Shown one piece after another: positions 49,283 to 59,342 of a stretch of 64,000 bases of DNA. Below the pieces are notes generated by a model. That model was not told the origin of the DNA and did no database searches. It worked only from the letters and a program-made list of their open reading frames with translations. The DNA is taken from the NCBI RefSeq assembly GCF_014851395.1, contig NW_024040041.1, positions 13,450,242 to 13,514,241 on the forward strand. The letters are read 5' to 3'. A program made the position numbers and the translations under genes. Every line of letters begins with the position of its first letter. The first letter of the stretch is position 1. The DNA is from Micropterus salmoides. Taxonomy: Eukaryota; Chordata; Actinopteri; Centrarchiformes; Centrarchidae.

Positions 49283-50549
49283 GTAAAATTAAAACATAAG
49301 GACAGTACCAACAATAACCTGCAGACTAATGAGAATAATATGGCCATCCAACAAGGTTTTCACTTTTAATTTAAAACAGAATTAGCTGATTAAAGCTGCA
49401 GTGTTTAATGTATTTATAATAACGATTAATCAGATGACTGTGTAATGTGAAAAGTGTCGAACCCACAGAGAGTTGTCACCCAACTCTGCTGCTATACAGG
49501 TCTATGGAGCCTTTTAGCTTCTTTTCTATCATTGGCTTTGTTTTCTGCAGCTCTGCTCTTCTCAGCAGCCAACTGTTTTTAGGGGAAAACTCTGATAAAC
49601 CCACCAAACACTACCTGCCCAGCACCAAACTACAGACAAATAAAGTTAGTGACAGGTGAACACAGTAGAGCCTTTAGTTCAAGACCAATATATTTACCTC
49701 ACAACTTGTAGAGACCAAAACAGAACTAAAAGGAGAGTAAATATTATAGTATAAGGTCTTCACTTGTGAAGTGTCTGACAGATCTCTGAACAAGACTGTC
49801 AGGAGGGAAATTAACCTCTGCTCAGCTAAAATGAAAACATAAGGAGAGCAACAATTACGTCCAAATAACTAATGAGAATTATACAACTATCACGCAACTT
49901 GTTTTATTTGAATATAAAGCTGATATAATCAATTTATGTTAACTAGGAGGCAGAAGAATAATCCAAAGAAGCTGGTAGATGCTCATCCACCACCTTCTAT
50001 CTGCTTACAGCATTGTTAGGCTGACATGCAAACAATGGCCTGCTGTAGTATTGAGCTGAAACAGAGCCACATTAACATTATTTAGAATTGTGTTTCTGGC
50101 CACCTGGTGGATGTAAATCCAATATTCACTGATCTTTGTATAACTCTTCACAAGAATCACACTTATCTGATTCTTTTGCTAGATGTTCTACTGTTCCTCT
50201 GCCACTCAGTAACATATTAATGTCTGCCATTTAGTGCTGGACAGGCAACATACACCATGTTTGGTCAGAGATGATGAGACTCAACAACTAAATGTGCAGG
50301 ATGCTCAATCTGCAGTAACAAAAAGTTGAAAAAAGCTGAAACTTTCTATAGAGAAGCAGAATGATACTTCTCTGTGTTTTTGTTATAAGAGATTCCTTTC
50401 ATATTACATGGTAATTTGATTTAATATAAAAAATTTAATATTAAATAATGCAGTTTAAAAGCATAATATCAACATGGTCTTGTAATGTTGAAGACAATAT
50501 TGGATTTGATTTTGCTTCATGACTCTTTACTTGTATTTTGGACTCTCAG
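49283..50549 (+). other. intron with a delta4 relic (copy b to c)
   Basis: Almost base-for-base the same as 46933-48199, including the delta4 relic, here at about 49754-49840. Confidence 0.75.
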
Positions 50550-50846
50550 TTTATTCAAGCGCCCCTCCTTCTGTTCATGTGGAGGTTCCCAGCTTCAAGA
50601 CAGTAATGGAGTCAACGTCTGATGTGACGGCAACGTGTTCAGTCCGCACAGTGTTTGAAGCAAAGGTGACCTGGCTGATGGATGGGCAACCCCCATCCAG
50701 TCACCAAGTGAACCAGGTCACAAATACAACTCATTTAATAAGCACTCTGACAGTTTCCTTTAGTCGGTGGAAACAACTGAAGCTTCTGAAATGTAAAGCT
50801 GAACATCGCTGCTTCTCATCCACTGAGGAGACAATAAATGTTGCAG
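50550..50846 (+). CDS. ighd: C-delta2, block copy c
   Basis: 99 codons, phase 1; no difference from copy b was seen. Confidence 0.88.
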
Positions 50847-50941
50847 GTCAGAGGAGGTGACAAAATAAAAATCAGGTGTGTTGTGACAGCAAAGTACCTA
50901 AAATATATGATTCTGCCTTGTTTTCTTTCTGTATCATCCAG

Positions 50942-51253
50942 CGCCTGCAGTTACAGCTCCATCAGTGGAGATCAGGAGATCTCTCCCAGATTTGCTGAAG
51001 GGAAACAGTGCTGTGCTGGAGTGTGACGTCACACAACTCTCCTCCATTGACCTCTACATCATCTTTCAGGCCAACAGTGTTGACATCTCTGACAAACAGT
51101 ATGTTGATCTTCCTGAAGCCCCAGGCCTCCATTCAGTCAGTAGACGCTTCACTGTCCCTCCAAACTACTGGAAGAGAGACACAAGTTTCACCTGCAAAGT
51201 GAATCAAGGTTTCTCCAGCAGCTTCAAGTCAAACCCCACTGGCAATATTTTTG
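50942..51253 (+). CDS. ighd: C-delta3, block copy c
   Basis: 104 codons, phase 1. Two changes against copy b: LSSIDLYIIF for LSSSDLYITF. The intron after it differs from copies a and b from about 51272 on (it is 29 bp longer), so the block boundary or a conversion edge lies here. Confidence 0.88.
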
Positions 51254-51376
51254 GTGAGAGGAGTTTCTCTTTTTTCCTGAAACGCTGTTGATTTATTACT
51301 CTCAGTACATTTTATTCTTAATAATTGTTAATGTGATTGATTCAGCGCTTCATTCATTTGCTCACATAATGTTTAG

Positions 51377-51661
51377 TGGACCCATCAGTGGAGCTCCTTC
51401 AGGTACCCAGTAAAGAGTCAGGTCCACAGAGGATCTTGTGCTCTGGATGGGGCTTCAACCCTCAAATGAAATGGTTTCCTGAGTCTCAGCAAGCATCTCC
51501 ATCAACTAATGACATCAGCATGAGTGCAGATGGACGTGTGGCAGTAACCAGTCAACTTCACATCCCTCAGACAGAGTGGAAAACAGGGAAGGTCTTCACT
51601 TGTTTAGTGTCTGACAAGTCTCTGAGTAAAACAGTTGAAAAGAACATCAGCATCTGTTCAG
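51377..51661 (+). CDS. ighd: C-delta4, block copy c
   Basis: 95 codons, phase 1, same protein as copies a and b. Just after the donor the sequence leaves the repeat (GTAAAAAGG instead of GTAAAATTA) and leads to delta5. Confidence 0.88.
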
Positions 51662-51799
51662 GTAAAAAGGAAACGGTAATCATGTTAATGCTTTATGTGT
51701 AGAATAAATACACTCACACAGTTTCTGAATCTGTCAAGCTTTTATCTCATAATCATGATTTGATAGGTGCTGCATTTTCTCCAACTTCAATGTTTTCAG

Positions 51800-52126
51800 T
51801 AACTCCAGCATCGTCTCAGATAGTTGCCGTATATGTTCAGGGACCACCCCTCCAGGAGCTTCAGAGCAAGGGACAGGTGACTGTCACCTGTCTTCTCATT
51901 GGCCCTTCTCTTGATGATTTCTCCATCACCTGGAAAGTAGGTGGGAACAGTGGTTCTCTCAATGTCCATACGGAGCCACCAGTGAATCACAGCAATGGGA
52001 CGGAGTCTTTGCGGAGCTTCCTCAAAGTGTCAGCGGAGGATTGGCATGCATATAAACAAGTGTCTTGTGAGGGGAAGCACAGATGTTCCAACCAGGGCTA
52101 CCAGGACCATATAAGCAAAAGCAGAG
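51800..52126 (+). CDS. ighd: C-delta5
   Basis: 109 codons, phase 1, acceptor gttttcag. VTPASSQIVAVYVQGPPLQE start; Cys in VTVTCLLIG, Trp in ITWKVGG, second Cys in QVSCEGKH; an N-glycosylation motif NGT. A single-copy domain of the teleost delta set. Confidence 0.88.
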
Positions 52127-52250
52127 GTAGTGTGAAACATCAGAAGACAAATCTCCATAATGCTTGTGCTGGTTGTGACTAAATCATGAATTGAAAAAAG
52201 CCATAATATAAACCCTTATTTACTTTTGTCTTCTTTTTGTTTTTCTGAAG

Positions 52251-52568
52251 ACCTGTACCCACCAACAGTGAAGATAATACAACCAACTGCCTCTGAGCTG
52301 TCTACCTCAGATGTGCTCACACTTATTTGTCTAGTTTCTGGATTTTTCCCGTCTAACATCATGGTGTACTGGGAGGAGAATGGCCAGAGACTCCCTTCAG
52401 CTCGCTACACCAACAGTCCTGCCTGGAAACACACAGAGAGCAGCGCTTATTCAATGAGCAGCAGACTAAACACATCCAAAACTGAGGACAAGGAGTCTAC
52501 GTATTCTTGTGTTGTCAAACATGAGTCCTCTGAAACGCCGTTTAAAAGAACTATAAAGGATGTTGTAG
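52251..52568 (+). CDS. ighd: C-delta6
   Basis: 106 codons, phase 1, acceptor tctgaag, donor GTGAGC. DLYPPTVKIIQPTASELSTS start; Cys in LICLVSGFFP, Trp in VYWEENG, Cys in YSCVVKHES. Strongly typical of teleost delta6. The next Ig exon is 4.1 kb away, past a LINE remnant and a dispersed repeat. Confidence 0.88.
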
Positions 52569-53300
52569 GTGAGCACAGCTGAGAATTAACATTTAGTATT
52601 GGTGACGTTCACTGGTGTTCAGTGCATCATAGTAAAGATGTCCCGAACCAATCCTGAGAAGGAGAAAATTATTTTGTTGGCTAAATTCAGTAAGCTCCAA
52701 CAGTAACAACTCTGTTATCTCTTTCTCATCAGCAAAAATTAGCGTACATAACATTTAGGAAGCAGCTTCTCACATTTAGCTGGCACTGCTTAGTCGCTTG
52801 TGAAGTTAGGGTGACAACCATGGTTCAATATTAAACATCCAAACGAGGCCTTGTTGCATTCTCACATAAAGTTAATAGCAACTGGAGCCAGGCTGGATTG
52901 GAGTAAACTAAGATTCATAAACATATAAGGCCCAGGCAAGGAGGGCCTGATAAGGGAAGAAGACTAGATTTATTTAAATTGTTTATTTCATTCATTTAAA
53001 ACAATGCAACGACAGCATTTAACATGAATGAAAAAGAGCAGAAAGAAGTAAAAACTTATGTCTGCCCCCATCAACACAAAATCATTTACAGTTCCAATTC
53101 ATTTGAGCTGTCTCATGCAGCCGTTTCTTTTTCTAAGACTTTAAAACACAAAATTACATCAATAAAATTGATCTGTTATTTCGCAGTATTATATTTCTGC
53201 AGCATTGATATTTTAACATACTTCTTAAACACATAAATGGACTTAGAAGTTTTAATTTCACAATCAAGACTGTTCCACAAACTGACTCCTTTTGATTGTG
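52569..53300. other. spacer after delta6
   Basis: No exon recognised. I looked for a membrane exon (acidic linker plus about 20 hydrophobic residues) and saw none. Confidence 0.4.
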
Positions 53301-54840
53301 ATACATTTTTCCTTTACAGCCGATTTGAAGCTGGGTTTTGTAAAAACCTCAGTACCTTTTTAGTTCATATATATACTTTTCCTCTTGGTGAATCTGTTTT
53401 GCAAATTGTTTGGTAAGCTTTCCAGATGAGCTTTATACATGGTTTTTAGAAGGTTATACTCTACTAATTCACTAAATTTCAGAGTTTTTAGTTGTATGAA
53501 TAGCGGATTAGTTGGATCTCTGTATCTACTTCCACTGGTAATTCTAATCGGTCTTTTCTGTAAGAGTAAAATTGGATTAATGTATATTTTGCAGGCACTT
53601 CCCCACACTTCAATGCAATAAGTCAGATATGGACCAATCAATGAATTATACAACAAAACAATGCATTCTTATACAGAGAATCTTTGACTTTATACAGCAC
53701 TCCTATTATTTGGGATACCTTTACTTTGATATTATCAATATGTGATTTCCATGTCAAATGTTCATCAATCATGACACCTAGAAACTTAATCTCATGTGCC
53801 GTTTCAATTTCCAATCCATTGATTAACGATGATTCAACATATTTCTTTTTACTGCAAAATATCATAAATTTAGTTTTGCTTTTGTAGTACATCTTTTGTT
53901 TTTTCCTGAGTAGAAGAAAGTAATGTCATCCGCAAACAGAATGCACCGAAGTATCTGAGACTCAAATAAAATATCATTTACATATAGAAGAATAAGTATA
54001 TGTCCTAGGACCGATCCTTATGGTACCCCACAAGTTATGTTACAATTTTTAGACTTTGTGTTGTCAGTTTCGACAAACTGTTTTTTTTAAATAGCTGCTA
54101 ACCCATTGGTGTTCCACACCTGATACCATATTTATATAATTTATTCAATAATATCTTGTGATCCAGCGTATCAAACGCTTTTTGAAGATCGACAAAGATA
54201 CATACTAAATAGTGCCTTTTATCTATAGCATTGGTAATTTCTTCAGTTAGTTTCATAATTGCTGTAGCAGTTGAATGATTAGGACGAAACCCATATTGAC
54301 TGTTACTTAAAAATCTTAAAATCATTTAGAAATTTATTCAGTCTAATAGCAAATAACTTCTCCAGAATTTTAGAGAACTGTGGGAGTAATGATATTGGTC
54401 TATAATTAGAAAATTCAGATTGGTTTTCTTTTTAAACAATGGAATTACTTTGGCTATTTTCATGCCGTCTGGAAATATCCCTGAAGTAAATGACAAATTA
54501 GGTAAAAGGCTCAATAATCACATTAATTTTCTTTATCAATACCATATTCATATTATAATCATTTGATTTTTTATTGGCACACTTCTGGACAATAGTCAAT
54601 ATGTCATTAGCTTGTATACTTTCAAGAAAAACACTGCTAACATTATCTGGTATTGTGCTACCATTGGTATTTCCATCTTGAATTTGTTGTGACAAAGTAG
54701 GGCCAATATTTGCAAAGTAATTATTGAATTTGTTTACAATTGAAATTTTGTTGCAAATATCAACATTGTTCTTTGTAAACTGACTTGGAAATTTTGTTTT
54801 TACCTTACCTTTTTGCATAACAGATCAGATTTATGAACAC
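53300..54840 (-). mobile_element. non-LTR retrotransposon fragment (reverse transcriptase), inactive
   Basis: Minus-strand pieces in order: linker 54818-54498, reverse transcriptase with QYGFRPNHSTATAI and the VDLQKAFDTLDH block (54325-54098), FADDITFF at about 53940-53910, FLGVMIDEHLTWKSHI (53892-53638) and the C-terminal part (53656-53360). The 5' half with the endonuclease is absent and the frame is broken repeatedly. Jockey/CR1-like by motif; family not fixed. Confidence 0.8.
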
Positions 54841-55194
54841 AAAGGGGCCCTTGTGAGGAGGCTACAACTCTGAAGGTCAACATGTGATACAGCATAAAGC
54901 ACACAAACCTGTGTGCATGTGTTCATGTTGACCAAATGTTTGATTGGTTCATGTTTATACATTTTCACTTATATCAATATTAATATATTCATAGTCACAT
55001 TTCAGTCTTATTTCTTTAGGTGTTATTTTTTTTAGGAGTGTTTTAAGGTAGAATACAGTCATTTTAATGTGTGTGGAGAAAGTGGTGGGGAGGACATTTT
55101 AATGAATGTAATGCAGAGCTTGATGAGTCTGCTCCTGGGACCAGCTCAGATACACATGTATTTAATTTATGTTTATTTGCTTGACATTATCACT

Positions 55195-55585
55195 AAACTT
55201 GGTGAAAATAGGGAAGGTCTTGACTTGTGCAGTGTCTGACAAGTCTCTGAATAAAGATGTCAGAAAGCACATCAGGTTTTACTCAGATAAAATTAAAACA
55301 TAATAAGAGCATACAGTGTAATGACAATATTATGGCCATCCAACAAATTTTTCATGTTTAATTTAAAATAGAATTAGCTGATTAAAGCAGCACTGTTAAA
55401 TTTTTTTTTTTATAATAACGATAAATCATATGACTGTAATCTGAAAGGTGTTGAACCCACAGAGAATTATTATATAGCGCTGCTGGTTTATGGAGCCTTT
55501 TAGCTTCTTTTCTCTCATTGTTTAGGTTTTCTGTCTAGCACCTCTGCTCTTATCAGCAGCCAGTTGTTTTAAGTTTTTAGTGACT
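55195..55585 (+). pseudogene. ighd: older delta4-block relic downstream of delta6
   Basis: aagtctctgaataaagatgt through ggagccttttagcttctttt matches the end of the delta4 exon and the first 300 bp of its intron (compare 46860-47240), with many substitutions. It shows that a delta4 unit once lay downstream of delta6. Confidence 0.75.
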
Positions 55586-55828
55586 AATGAACATAGTGGA
55601 GAATTTAGCAGTTACAAATTGTGAGCAATTTCATGTAGGAATTTTCTTTCCATTTTTAGTTTGACTGCAAAGTCTGGATTTTCTGAAGTAACTTGTCATG
55701 GTCATTCTGGAAAGAGACATTGCAGTTGAGCTTATTTTATTTTTTGGGAGCTTTCAGCACCTCAAGTCGAGTGCCATATAGAATCATTACATTCAAAAAA
55801 AGACATCTCTATGGCAGATCTCCAAATG

Positions 55829-56112
55829 TCACAGCTGTGTGTGGTGAGGCAGGTTGGATGCAGGACACGTAGGCTGACCGGTACAGTTCAACAGGTTTAT
55901 TAACAAACAAAAGGCGAGCACACTTACTGGCAGAGTGGCTGATTAACAGAGTCCAAAAACAAGGTGATCCAAACAGAAAAAATCCAAGAAGGTAAAATAA
56001 TCCAGAAAGCAGGGAAACAGGGAGACACAACGAGCAAGGCAGGCTAAACACAACAACATGCGACAGCGCATATACACACGACAATGACCAAGACTGAGGG
56101 AAGCAAGCAAGG

Positions 56113-56146
<34 letters not shown>

Positions 56147-56393
56147 TTAACGAGCTGGGAGGAAGTACACAGGTGATACTAGTGAGACTAACGAGACACA
56201 GGCAGGCAGAGAGAGAGCAGGGGAAAACAGAGATACTGACACGCAGAGGGATTAACAGACATGACGCAGGTTACTGAACACTAGACGATAGACAAGACAG
56301 AACCACAATACCCAACAGCCCAAAATAACAGATAATCAACTGACCAAACTCAAAAGTGCCAAACATGGCAAGGCTGACAGGCAGAGTGTGACA
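55829..56393. repeat. dispersed non-autonomous repeat
   Basis: Ends tgtcacag / gtgtgaca, with atgcaggacacgtagg, an (AC)n microsatellite at 56117-56144 and CAGGCAG motifs. Resembles the element at 43003-43391. No coding capacity. Confidence 0.5.
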
Positions 56394-56713
56394 CCAAAAC
56401 TTGTTAACTCACACCAAAACAATCTAGATGCATACACATATCTACAGATAGAAGAGAAATATGAATTTCTGAATTTAGAATGAACTCCCCCTTCAAATAT
56501 GGCATTTTTTTTTGTTATATTGGCTAACAGCTTAAGAAGTGTGCTGTTTCAGATAAATGTGGTATGTCGACATTTTTGTTACATTACACAAGATTGACTT
56601 CAATATTTTAAAACAAAAGGAAAAGCAAGAACAAAGGGTAGTTTTGAGTCTTAAATATTGTACTGTGAATGTATATTTATGATTGGTTTTCTCTGTTGCT
56701 CTCTTTTATGTAG

Positions 56714-57025
56714 CTCCTATCACAGTGACACTGAACCAACCAAGTCCCTCCAAAATTTTCACCAGCAATCTCGTAGAGTTGGAGTGTGTCATTACTGGAC
56801 AGGACGAGACCATAGTAAATGAAACTCATATCACTTGGCAAATTAATGGACAAGCTGTGACCAACAACATTCCTGAATCAACAAAATCCGGCGGTGGACA
56901 GCACAGCAAAACCAGCACGATGATTCGTAGTCTGACTGAGTGGCAGAGAGTCAACAAAGTGCGCTGTTCTGCCAGTAAAGACAACATGATACCAGTTATT
57001 CAAGATCTGACTGTCCACAAAGGAG
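56714..57025 (+). CDS. heavy-chain constant domain, penultimate (delta7 or IgT CH3-like)
   Basis: 104 codons, phase 1, acceptor tatgtag, donor GTATGT. APITVTLNQPSPSKIF start; Cys in ELECVITG, Trp in ITWQING, Cys in VRCSASK, ending VHKG; N-glycosylation motif NET. It reads in frame from delta6 (GTA G|CT CCT). As all heavy-chain CH exons are phase 1, the phase does not prove it belongs to IgD. By memory of teleost sequences it could be delta7, or CH3 of IgT (IgZ), whose CH4 the next exon resembles. Confidence 0.8.
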
Positions 57026-57098
57026 GTATGTTACTGAGTGATAGAGAATGATTGGTAAGCAGCCGATTTACACACACAAGCATGTCATAATCTATGTG

Positions 57099-58631
57099 CA
57101 GGTGCCGGTCATATAATTAGAATATCATCAAAAAATTGATTTATTTTAGTAATTCCATTCAAATATTACAACAGATATTATATTCATTCATTACACACAG
57201 ACTGATATATTTCAAATGTTTATTTCATTTAATTTTGATGATTAAAACTGACAACTAATGAAAATCCCAAATTCAGTATCTCCAAAAATTAGAATTTTAC
57301 TTAAGACCAATACAAAAAAAGGACTTTTAGAATTGTTGGCCAACTGAAAAGTATGAACATGAAAAGTATGAGCATGTACAGCATTCAATACTTAGTTGGG
57401 GCTCCTTTTGCCTGAATTACTGCAGCAATGTGGCGTGGCATGGAGTCGATCAGTCTGTGGCACTGCTCAGGTGTTATGAGAGCCCAGGTTGCTCTGATAG
57501 TGGCCTTCAGCTCTTCTGCATTGTTGGGTCTGGCGTATCGCATCTTCCTCTTCACAATACCCCATAGATTTTCTATAGGGTTAAGGTCAGGCGAGTTTGC
57601 TGGCCAATTAAGAACAGGGATCCCATGGTCCTTAAACCAGGTACTGGTAGCTTTGGCACTGTGTGCAGGTGCCAAGTCCTGTTGGAAAATGAAATCTCCA
57701 TAAAGTTGGTCAGCAGCAGGAAGCATGAAGTGCTCTAAAACTTCCTGGTAGACGGCTGCGTTGACCTTGGACCTCAGAAAACACAGTGGACCAACACCAG
57801 CAGATGACATGGCACCCCAAACCATCACTGACTGTGGAAACTTTACACTGGACTTCAAGCAACGTGGATTCTGTGCCTCTCCTCTCTTCTTCTACTTTCA
57901 TCAGAGAACATAACTTTGGACCACTCAGCAGCAGTCCAGTCCTTTTTGTCTTTAGCCCAGGCGAGACGCTTCTGACGCTGTGTCTTGTTCAAGAGTGGCT
58001 TGACACAAGGAATGAGACAGCTGAAACCCATGTCATGCATACGTCTGTGACTCCAGCTGCAGTCCACTCTTTGTGAATCTCCCCCACATTTTTGAATGGG
58101 TTTGTTTCACTATTCTCTCCAGGGTGCGGTTATCCCTATTGCTTATACACTTTTTTCTACAACATCTTTTCCTTCCTTCCTTCGCCTCTCTATTAATGTG
58201 CTTGGACACAGAGCTCTGTGAACAGCCAGCCTCTTTAGCAATGACCTTTTGTGTCTTGCCCTCCTTGTGCAAGGTGTCAATGGTCGTCTTTTGGACAGCT
58301 GTCAAGTCAGGAGTCTTTCCCATGATTGTGTAGCCTACAGAACTAGACTGAGAGACCTTTTAAAGGCCTTTGCAGTTAATTAGCTGATTAGAGTGTGGCA
58401 CCAGGTGTGTTCAATATTGAACCTTTTCACAATATTCAAATTTTCTGAGATACTGATTTTGGGGTTTTCATTAGTTGTCAGTTATAATCATCAAATTAAA
58501 AGGAATGAATACTTGAAATATATCAGTCTGTGTGGAATGAATGTATACATTATACAAGTTTCACTTTTTGAATGGAATTACTGAAGTAAATCAACTTTTT
58601 GATGATATTCTAATTATATGACCAGCACCTG
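57099..58631 (-). mobile_element. Tc1-like transposon copy B, fuller but broken
   Basis: Same family as copy A but opposite orientation. Inverted ends CAGGTGCCGGTCATATAATT / the complement before 58631; TA on the right, TG on the left (decayed). Transposase parts on the minus strand: helix-turn-helix start MGKTPDLTAVQKTTIDTLHK (58323), middle part with VMFSDES (58067-57855), and core 57858-57385 with QQDLAPAHSAK and PDLNPIENLWG ending GAPTKY. Shifts near 58080 and 57880 break the frame. Confidence 0.88.
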
Positions 58632-58653
58632 TATAGCAAACGAAGCGTATGTA

Positions 58654-58860
58654 CAATTTCAAGAAAAAGTATGTAAAACCTTTCGAGTTACCTGGATTTC
58701 TGCATAAATTGGTCATAAAATGTGAACTGATCTTCATCTTAGTTTAAGCAGACTGTGTTTGTCTATTGTTGTCTTAGATGAAGATCAGATCATATTTCTT
58801 TACCAATTTCTGCAGAAATCCAGGTAATTCTGAAGGCTTCATATACTTTTTCTTGAACTG
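58654..58860. mobile_element. small palindromic MITE
   Basis: 207 bp, flanked by TA (58652-58653, 58861-58862). About 90-base inverted arms: CAATTTCAAGAAAAAGTATG ... and its complement at the right end, with ttacctggatttctgca / tgcagaaatccaggtaa in the middle of the arms. Tc1/mariner-type target site. It lies only 36 bp before the last Ig exon. Confidence 0.8.
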
Positions 58861-58896
58861 TATGAACCTTGCTGGTAAACTGAGGATCTCTTTCAG

Positions 58897-59246
58897 ATGG
58901 GAGTGAGCCAAAAGTGACAGTCCATGTTCTCCCAGAGGAGGACATCAGCAAAGGAGCTGTGGTCTCTATGGTGTGTCTGGTCTCTGGTCCTGTGCTGCAG
59001 GATTACTACATCGCCTGGTCAGAAGGTTCTGGAAATAAGGCTGGCTTCTATAAGGATGGCATTAACTTCCCCAAACAGAAGACCCAGCAAGGCTACTTAG
59101 TTACAAGTGTTTACACCACCACCAAGGAAAAGTGGGACAACCACAACCAGTTTAACTGCAACGTCTGGCCTGCTGGTAGAAATAGGGCCATGGAACCCAA
59201 AGGAGTATCTAAGGACCTTGGTGAATCACTTGAATGTAGAAAATAG
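58897..59246 (+). CDS. last heavy-chain constant domain with secreted tail (IgT CH4-like)
   Basis: Acceptor tttcag, phase 1 from the previous exon (GGA G|AT GGG), 116 codons, stop TAG at 59244-59246. VTVHVLPEEDISKGAVVSMV start; Cys in VCLVSG, Trp in IAWSEG, second Cys in FNCNVWPAG; then VSKDLGESLECRK, a short tail with a Cys three residues before the end, as in secreted forms. The YYIAWSE and NVWPAG motifs fit, from memory, the CH4 of teleost IgT, but the terminal domain of IgD cannot be excluded. No internal donor for a membrane exon was obvious. Confidence 0.8.
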
Positions 59247-59342
59247 GAGATCCAGATTTAAATGTGGTATTTTTGCTAATGTGTTCCTCTGTCTCTGTGT
59301 GTACTGCAAAAATGCCCATTGAGTGAAGAGTGTACATATATA

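Larger units (their letters stand above)
45854..51661 (+). repeat. tandem triplication of the delta2-delta3-delta4 block
   Basis: Three units with a 2,350-bp period (exact between b and c; a to b is 2,346 at delta2 and 2,350 from delta3 on, due to a small intron indel). Introns are as similar as exons, so duplication or conversion is recent. Catfish and other teleosts are known to have duplicated delta2-3-4 blocks. Confidence 0.92.
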
